A DNA stretch of 9,528 nt, taken from an uncultured Clostridia bacterium. GTDB lineage: Bacteria; Bacillota; Clostridia; Oscillospirales; Acutalibacteraceae. The notes below the pieces were generated by a model. That model saw nothing but the letters and a program-made list of their open reading frames with translations, was not told the origin of the DNA and searched no databases. Positions within the stretch are counted from its first letter, which is position 1. Every line of letters begins with the position of its first letter. The DNA lies in contig CAMVBD010000026.1 in assembly GCA_947165615.1 (NCBI GenBank), positions 1 to 9,528 of the forward strand, given 5' to 3'. Both the position numbers and the translations under genes were made by a program. Of this stretch, positions 5,553-9,528 are shown in pieces.

Positions 5553-7163
5553 TAAAACAGGTTCAGTAGCGCTCCGGGCGCTGAGGATGCAGGCGGTTTT
5601 TGCGCTTTTTGAGGAGGGTGAACGCGGGAACGCGACGGCGGCGGCTTTGGACAGGGGCGACAGGGCGAAGGCGAGCGCCAAAAGGGCGACCATCAAGACG
5701 TCGCCGAGGCGGCTTTTGAAGCGCGGAGGCGTCGTATTCGGTGCGGGCAGGACGGTAAAGTCGAAGTCCGCCTCGTTGTCGGGGACAAAGTTATTGAAGA
5801 GCATGGGCTCGACGATTTCGGCCACCGTGTAGCCGAGCAGTTTTTTGCGCAGGTCCACAAACGGAAAGGCGTCGACGACGCTGTCGGTGGCGGCGGCAAA
5901 GGCCATCATAAACCGGTAGACGGGCGTGTCCGGGGTATAGTCCCCGTCCCCGCACTGCATGTTGACGACAAGGCGCATGATGAGGTCGAACATACGCACG
6001 TCCTTGAGTCCCGCGTACTCGGCTTTTGTCAGCCTTGCGCCGCGGCACAGCGGATAGAGATGCCGGACTTTGAGGCCCCGGACGAGTTTGCCGAGCCCCA
6101 GGGGGAGAGAATCGACCTTTTCGGCGTATTCCTCGATAAAGCGGCGCTCGAACCAAGCGCGCATTGTTTCGTCCGTCACGCCGAAGGCGGGGTCGTTTGG
6201 CACGGCGGGGGTGGACAGGCGAAGCCGCCCGTTTTGCCCGTCAAGGTCGACGAGGCGATACGCCGGAGGCAGGGACGAAAGCCCCGGGGTGGTGACGTCG
6301 CAGAGGATATTTCCGGCGTCGGACGACAAAAAGCCGACGTCCGCAAAATGCGTGTGGCCGCTGAACACCAGCGGCACGCCGACGTCCGCGAGCATGTGCC
6401 CGACGTAGGCCTTGCGCATATTGCGGTCGGTGCCGCCGATCTTGTAGGCGGGCACGGGCGGGACCAGCGGATGGTGCGTGCAGGCAAAGACGAAGGCGCC
6501 GGTCTTTTTTGCGTCCCGGACGATCCCCGCGATCCATTTGAGGCAGCCGGGGGAATAGGACGCGCTCATGTTTTCCATGGGGTCGACGTCGCGGAAGTTG
6601 TTGTTGAGCATCAGGCACCACGTTTTGTCGTCGAGCCTGACGGCGTAGGAGTAGTCCGGCAAAAAGACCGAAAACGCCTCGGCGGGACCGAAGTCATAAT
6701 AGAGGTCCCACAATTCCTCCGGCGTGCACACCTCGGCAAAGGGCGGGACGGCCTGCCCGTCCGGAAGGTCGCGGAATTCGTCCTTGACGATGCTTTTGTA
6801 GTCGAAGCTGTCCTTGTCGAACCACGCGTGATACCACGGGTGGTCCTTGTACCGGACGGGCCAGCCCTCCTTGACGGCAAAGGCGCGGCTGAACTGGAAG
6901 TCGTGGGTCGCCGTGAGCGCCAGGACGCGCTTGCCGCGGGCCTTGAGCGCGCGCAGCATGTCGATATATTCCAAATGGCTCTGCCGGTCGCCCGCGTGCG
7001 TCAGGTCGCCGGTCAGAAGGACCGTGTCAACCCCGTCGGCAGTCTCCAGCATTTTAAACACGCTTTTCGGGATCTTGTTTTTGAGGACCGCCTCCTCCGA
7101 CGCGCCGGGAAGAAGCATGCTTTCGGACAGATAATGGGTGTCGGACAAAACCGCGAATTTCAT
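5550..7163 (-). CDS. Calcineurin-like metallophosphoesterase with possible C-terminal membrane anchor
   Basis: This 537-residue protein carries the binuclear-metal phosphoesterase motifs in order: D8-x-H10 (SDTH), GD at 52-53 (TGDLTHAGD), ATHD at 85-88, THHP at 229-232, and GHTH at 269-272. It should hydrolyse a phosphomonoester or phosphodiester; the substrate cannot be read from sequence. The third motif is ATHD instead of the usual GNH(D/E), so the Asn ligand is missing. After the catalytic domain, a long C-terminal region ends with a hydrophobic stretch (DVLMVALLALAFAL) and a basic tail, a possible single membrane anchor. There is no signal peptide. The start at 7163 is chosen because translation there begins directly with the first beta-strand and metal motif, and GGAGAGGAAGG lies 6 nt upstream (7170-7180). 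The frame stays open to 7784, but that part is antisense to the neighbouring gene and lies upstream of this gene's promoter. Confidence 0.88.
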   Translation of the reverse strand: MKFAVLSDTHYLSESMLLPGASEEAVLKNKIPKSVFKMLETADGVDTVLLTGDLTHAGDRQSHLEYIDMLRALKARGKRVLALTATHDFQFSRAFAVKEGWPVRYKDHPWYHAWFDKDSFDYKSIVKDEFRDLPDGQAVPPFAEVCTPEELWDLYYDFGPAEAFSVFLPDYSYAVRLDDKTWCLMLNNNFRDVDPMENMSASYSPGCLKWIAGIVRDAKKTGAFVFACTHHPLVPPVPAYKIGGTDRNMRKAYVGHMLADVGVPLVFSGHTHFADVGFLSSDAGNILCDVTTPGLSSLPPAYRLVDLDGQNGRLRLSTPAVPNDPAFGVTDETMRAWFERRFIEEYAEKVDSLPLGLGKLVRGLKVRHLYPLCRGARLTKAEYAGLKDVRMFDLIMRLVVNMQCGDGDYTPDTPVYRFMMAFAAATDSVVDAFPFVDLRKKLLGYTVAEIVEPMLFNNFVPDNEADFDFTVLPAPNTTPPRFKSRLGDVLMVALLALAFALSPLSKAAAVAFPRSPSSKSAKTACILSARSATEPVL

Positions 7164-7211
7164 ATGGGACCTTCCTCTCCGCCGCCCCCTTCGGGACGGG
7201 CTTATACGGGT

Positions 7212-7241
7212 ATTGTAATATAAACCCCCGGACGGTGTCAA
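7212..7241 (-). promoter_or_regulatory. Promoter of the metallophosphoesterase gene
   Basis: On the minus strand, a perfect -35 TTGACA (7236-7241), an 18-nt spacer, and -10 TACAAT (7212-7217, 5 of 6). Transcription should start near 7205, giving a leader of about 42 nt that includes the GGAGAGGAAGG site. This rules out any start upstream of 7205. Confidence 0.8.
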
Positions 7242-7303
7242 GCGCCGACCGGCGTTTCGGGAAAAGGATTTTGCTTCTTTTTTTATAAACTTTTTTGCGG
7301 AAA

Positions 7304-7332
7304 TTGACTTTCGGGGAAAAATGGCGTACGAT
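7304..7332 (+). promoter_or_regulatory. Promoter of the glycerophosphodiesterase gene
   Basis: -35 TTGACT (7304-7309, 5 of 6), a 17-nt spacer, and -10 TACGAT (7327-7332, 4 of 6). Transcription should start near 7339. An in-frame ATG at 7321 lies inside the spacer and cannot be used, which supports the start at 7375. It is divergent from the promoter at 7212-7241. Confidence 0.7.
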
Positions 7333-7341
7333 AGAAAAAAA

Positions 7342-7354
7342 GGCCCGCGGGGCC
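7342..7354. terminator. Short GC hairpin in the glycerophosphodiesterase leader, terminator-like on the minus strand
   Basis: GGCCC (7342-7346) pairs with GGGCC (7350-7354) around a 3-nt loop. On the plus strand it sits at the 5' end of the leader, 4 nt before the AAAGGAG site (7359-7365). Read on the minus strand it is followed by seven T (opposite 7335-7341), the form of a terminator, and could stop antisense read-through before the metallophosphoesterase promoter. The stem is only 5 bp. Confidence 0.4.
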
Positions 7355-7374
7355 GCAAAAAGGAGCGAACAAGG

Positions 7375-8073
7375 ATGGATAAAAAGCCCGTGATCATCGC
7401 GCACCGGGGGTACAGCGCCAAATACCCCGACAACACCGCCCTTGCCTTTGAAATGGCGGGACACTTTGGCGCAGGCGGCGCCGAGACCGACGTGCGGGTC
7501 ACGTCCGACGGCGTGTTCGTGTGCAGCCACAACGACGACGTCGCCTTTGCGGACGGGACCATTTTGCCCGTGGAGGGACACACGCTTTCCGCTTTGCGGC
7601 AAAAGCCCCTGCAAAACGACGAAAGCGACGACATCGTGTACCTTGCCACGTTCCGCGAGTACCTGTCGATCATGAAAAAGTACGGCATGCTCTGCTTTAT
7701 CGAACTCAAGGGCCCGTTTACTGCCGAGGAGATCAAAGGCGTGTTCGACCTCGCCGGGGAGGTGTACGACCTCAAGCGGTGCATTTTGCAGTCCTTTGAC
7801 TTTAAAAACCTTTTGCGGGTCAGAGAGTCGTTCCCCGCCCTGCCGCTGATGCTGACCTACGGCGACAACGAGCCCGAGGGGTACAGGCGGTGCTTCGACC
7901 ACGGGTTTTCCATCGACGTGTCCAAAACCGCGCTGACCGAAAACATGCTTTCGGACTTCCACGAGCGGGGACTCGAGGTCGGCGTCTGGACCGTCAACGA
8001 CCCGGCGGAAATGAAGGCCCTTGCCGAAATGGGCGTGGACTACATCGAGACGGACGCGTGCCTGGGAGAATAA
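7375..8073 (+). CDS. Glycerophosphodiester phosphodiesterase (GDPD family)
   Basis: This 232-residue protein covers the whole GDPD barrel. The first strand ends in HRG at 10-12. Metal and catalytic residues are visible as E37 and D39 (AETDVRV), H52 (SHND), and E110 with K112 (FIELKG). The last strands are VGVWTVND and YIETDA. The family hydrolyses glycerophosphodiesters such as glycerophosphocholine to sn-glycerol 3-phosphate and an alcohol. It has no signal peptide or membrane segment, so it should be a cytoplasmic, UgpQ-like enzyme. The usual PENT motif is PDNT here (18-21), a conservative change outside the metal ligands. The start at 7375 follows AAAGGAG by 9 nt and lies downstream of the promoter at 7304-7332. 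It is transcribed alone, divergent from the metallophosphoesterase; a shared phosphodiester-scavenging role is possible but not shown. Confidence 0.93.
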   Translation: MDKKPVIIAHRGYSAKYPDNTALAFEMAGHFGAGGAETDVRVTSDGVFVCSHNDDVAFADGTILPVEGHTLSALRQKPLQNDESDDIVYLATFREYLSIMKKYGMLCFIELKGPFTAEEIKGVFDLAGEVYDLKRCILQSFDFKNLLRVRESFPALPLMLTYGDNEPEGYRRCFDHGFSIDVSKTALTENMLSDFHERGLEVGVWTVNDPAEMKALAEMGVDYIETDACLGE

Positions 8074-8146
8074 AGGCCAGAGGGCAAGATCGTCGGCCCC
8101 TACAAATAATTGCAACGACCGGACGCGCACGCGCCGAAAATCACCC

Positions 8147-8172
8147 GGACGGGAACGATCGCGTTTCCGTCC
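8147..8172. repeat. Hairpin next to the bidirectional terminator
   Basis: GGACGGGAACG (8147-8157) pairs with CGTTTCCGTCC (8162-8172): 11 bp with one G-T pair and a 4-nt loop. Eight A follow on the plus strand, so it is not itself a plus-strand terminator. It may protect the 3' end of the glycerophosphodiesterase transcript, or serve as a back-up fold for minus-strand read-through. Confidence 0.6.
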
Positions 8173-8216
8173 AAAAAAAACGGGACCTCCGAAACAATTC
8201 GGAGGTCCGTTTTCTT
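8173..8216. terminator. Strong bidirectional terminator between glycerophosphodiesterase and nitroreductase genes
   Basis: A perfect 11-bp stem pairs GGACCTCCGAA (8183-8193) with TTCGGAGGTCC (8198-8208) around loop ACAA. The plus strand continues GTTTTCTT, ending the glycerophosphodiesterase transcript. The minus strand continues CG and eight T (opposite 8173-8180), ending the dehydrogenase-nitroreductase operon within a few nucleotides of the nitroreductase stop. Confidence 0.92.
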
Positions 8217-8793
8217 ACAGGAGAATGTCTTCGAGTTTGCGCTTGGGGACGTAATGGACGTCGTTTTCGTCACGGTAGTAGTTGAGAGACTGGCCCTCCT
8301 CCGCGTCGGTCAGAACGACCGTTTCGTCCGGCTTTCCGAACGCGACGATGAGCATGGGGACGAGGTGCGCGGGGAGCGAGAGCGCCTCGGCGACCTTTTG
8401 GGGGCTGAAATTGCCGATCATGATGCCGCCGAGATTCCGGCTCACGGCCGCGAGCAGCATGGTCTGGGCGACGATGCCGACGTCCTTCTGAAAGCGGGCG
8501 AGGTCCGCCTCCCACTCGGTATCCTGACAGACGACGATGAACGCCGTCGGCCGGTGCCCGGGGTACGGGAGCCGCTTTTCCGGCAGGGCACGCGCCCAGC
8601 CGGTCAGGGGCTGGATGCGGTCAAGGTCCGCCTGCTCATAGGCAAGAACATACCGGAACGGCTGCCGGTTGACGCTGGACGGCGCCAGTCTTGCGCACGA
8701 GACGAAGTATTCCAGCTCCTCCCGCGTCAGTTTCCGGCTTTCGTCGTACCCGCGATAGGAGCGGTTTTTTTTGACAAGCTCGTAAAAATCCAT
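8215..8793 (-). CDS. Nitroreductase-family FMN-dependent oxidoreductase
   Basis: This 192-residue protein has nitroreductase-fold landmarks. KKNRSYRGY at 8-16 is the N-terminal Arg-rich FMN-phosphate site. APSSVNRQPFRY at 37-48 is the conserved Ser/Asn/Gln-Pro segment. A central helix (DVGIVAQTMLLAA) and Gly-rich turn (NLGGIMIGNF) follow, then MLIVAFGKPDE. The family uses FMN and NAD(P)H to reduce nitro compounds, quinones or flavins; the natural substrate here is unknown. It lacks any signal peptide. The start at 8793 lies 1 nt after the stop of the upstream dehydrogenase (TAATATG). There is no strong ribosome binding site, so translation probably depends on coupling. The frame extends upstream to 8889, but those 32 codons are out of frame inside the dehydrogenase and give a Pro/Thr/Ser-rich, unrelated peptide. 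The pair forms an operon ended by the terminator at 8173-8216. Confidence 0.92.
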   Translation of the reverse strand: MDFYELVKKNRSYRGYDESRKLTREELEYFVSCARLAPSSVNRQPFRYVLAYEQADLDRIQPLTGWARALPEKRLPYPGHRPTAFIVVCQDTEWEADLARFQKDVGIVAQTMLLAAVSRNLGGIMIGNFSPQKVAEALSLPAHLVPMLIVAFGKPDETVVLTDAEEGQSLNYYRDENDVHYVPKRKLEDILL

Positions 8794-8794
8794 A

Positions 8795-9528
8795 TTACAT
8801 GATTTTTCTGTACAGTTCCTTGAGTTCCTCGACGTTCGTGTCGCGGGGGTTGCCGGGACGGCAGGCGTCGGCGTAGGCGTCGGCGGCAAGCTGGTCCAGA
8901 TCCTCCTCGCGGACCTTTTCGTTTTTGGCGGGGATGCCGACGTCGGCGGAAAGCTTGCGGACAGCGTCGACGGCGGCCTTGCGGTACTCCTCCTGCGTCA
9001 TGGCGTCAACGCCGGAAACGCCGAGGGCGCGGGCGATCTCGCGGTACTTTTCGCCGGTGCAGTCCTGGTTGTACTCCATGACGATGGGCAGCATCATGGC
9101 GCAGGCGACGCCGTGAGGCGTGTCGTAATGCGCGCCGAGGGTGTGCGCGATGGAGTGCGCAATGCCGAGGCCCACGTTAGAGAAGCCCATGCCGGCGACG
9201 TACTGCGCAAGGGCCATGCCCTCGCGGTCCTCGGGGATGTTCTGCACGGCGCCGCGCAGGTGCTTGCCGATGAGACGGATGGCCTCGAGATGGAACATGT
9301 CGGTCATTTTCCACGCGCCCTTGGTGGTGTAGCCCTCGATGGCGTGGGTCAGGGCGTCCATGCCGGTGGAGGCGGTCAGGCCCTTGGGCATAGAGGACAT
9401 CATGTCGGGGTCGACGACTGCCCACGCGGGGATGTCGTTGGCGTCCACGCAGACGAACTTGCGCTCCTTTTCGACGTCGGTGATGACGTAGTTGATGGTG
9501 ACCTCCGCGGCGGTGCCGGCGGTGGTGG
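8795..9528 (-). CDS. fucO: Iron-dependent alcohol dehydrogenase, FucO-like lactaldehyde reductase, 5' end cut by window edge
   Basis: The frame is open from the right edge to the TAA at 8795-8797, about 244 residues or roughly the last 60% of a 380-residue group III alcohol dehydrogenase. It opens with TTAGTAAEVTINYVITD, which matches E. coli FucO closely as I recall it. The iron ligands are all present: Asp and His in MDALTH (Asp codon 9356-9358, His codon 9344-9346), the first His of AHSIAH, and the His of TPHG (9113-9115). The first pair of His residues is 14 apart, as in FucO. GMGFSNVGLG and the C-terminal CRPGNPRDTNVEELKELY also fit. FucO reduces L-lactaldehyde to L-1,2-propanediol with NADH under anaerobic fucose or rhamnose use; related enzymes act on other short alcohols, so the exact substrate is open. 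It is the first visible gene of the operon with the nitroreductase. Confidence 0.93.
   Translation of the reverse strand, partial: TTAGTAAEVTINYVITDVEKERKFVCVDANDIPAWAVVDPDMMSSMPKGLTASTGMDALTHAIEGYTTKGAWKMTDMFHLEAIRLIGKHLRGAVQNIPEDREGMALAQYVAGMGFSNVGLGIAHSIAHTLGAHYDTPHGVACAMMLPIVMEYNQDCTGEKYREIARALGVSGVDAMTQEEYRKAAVDAVRKLSADVGIPAKNEKVREEDLDQLAADAYADACRPGNPRDTNVEELKELYRKIM

Noticed and set aside
6060..7223. A 387-codon plus-strand frame opposite the metallophosphoesterase.
   Set aside because: It is a mirror frame of a high-G+C gene: Arg/Val/Gly-rich, without domain motifs, promoter or ribosome binding site.
7164..7784. The metallophosphoesterase frame stays open upstream, giving a 744-residue reading.
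   Set aside because: The extra part is antisense to the glycerophosphodiesterase gene, its peptide is Arg/Ser-rich with no family similarity, and it lies upstream of the gene's own promoter at 7212-7241 and ribosome binding site.
7054..8130. A 358-codon minus-strand frame across the glycerophosphodiesterase.
   Set aside because: It is antisense to a clear GDPD gene, covers both divergent promoters, and shows no recognisable motif.
8794..8889. An N-terminal extension of the nitroreductase to 8889.
   Set aside because: It lies out of frame within the dehydrogenase gene and yields a Pro/Thr/Arg-rich peptide; the nitroreductase fold begins at MDFYELVKKNRS (8793).
1..9528. CRISPR array, tRNA or rRNA genes, insertion sequences, riboswitches.
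   Set aside because: I saw no regularly spaced repeats, cloverleaf or rRNA-like sequence, transposase motif with terminal repeats, or recognisable riboswitch core. A covariance-model search would be the decisive test for small RNAs.

Overview
The window is bacterial and looks like a high-G+C member of the Bacillota, probably Clostridia. The support is Bacillota-style AGGAGG ribosome binding sites, TTGACA/TATAAT-type promoters, a Gram-positive-style lipoprotein signal, and gene families common in gut Clostridia. Placement below that level cannot be made from the sequence. Eight genes are supported; the ones at the left and right edges are cut by the window.

Layout. (1) 1-2776, minus strand: an AT-richer cassette. 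A promoter at 2748-2776 drives an 89-residue winged-helix protein (2447-2716). Its stop codon overlaps the start of a large restriction-modification gene (1-2450, running off the left edge). That gene joins an HsdR-type nuclease domain, an N6-adenine methyltransferase and HsdS-type target-recognition sequence in one chain, with no helicase motor in the visible part. (2) 2871-4447, minus strand: a terminator and a secreted lipoprotein with a Pro/Gly/Asp-rich stalk and a repetitive, probably beta-helical domain. (3) 4554-5515, plus strand: a promoter and a cysteine-rich DUF5131 (phage Gp37/Gp68-like) protein. (4) 5520-7163, minus strand: a calcineurin-like metallophosphoesterase, convergent with the preceding gene and sharing a bidirectional terminator with it. 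(5) 7212-8073: divergent promoters separate the metallophosphoesterase from a plus-strand glycerophosphodiester phosphodiesterase. (6) 8147-9528: two hairpins, one a bidirectional terminator, then a minus-strand pair: a nitroreductase (8215-8793) preceded by the C-terminal 60% of a FucO-like iron-dependent alcohol dehydrogenase, cut by the right edge.

The genes do not form one pathway. The cassette at 1-2776 is the accessory part: it is visibly poorer in G+C than the rest (23 of 60 bases G or C in 1681-1740, against 41 of 60 in 5161-5220), and the change falls at the terminator near 2860. Its first gene is placed like the controller gene of a restriction-modification system, and a short inverted repeat covers its own -10 box, which suggests autoregulation. 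The right-hand part looks like ordinary chromosome: phosphodiester and phosphoester hydrolysis enzymes and a redox operon.

The most unusual item is the compact nuclease-methylase-specificity polypeptide with a winged-helix partner. Single-chain R-M-S enzymes are known (type IIG/IIB), so its novelty has to be tested rather than assumed.
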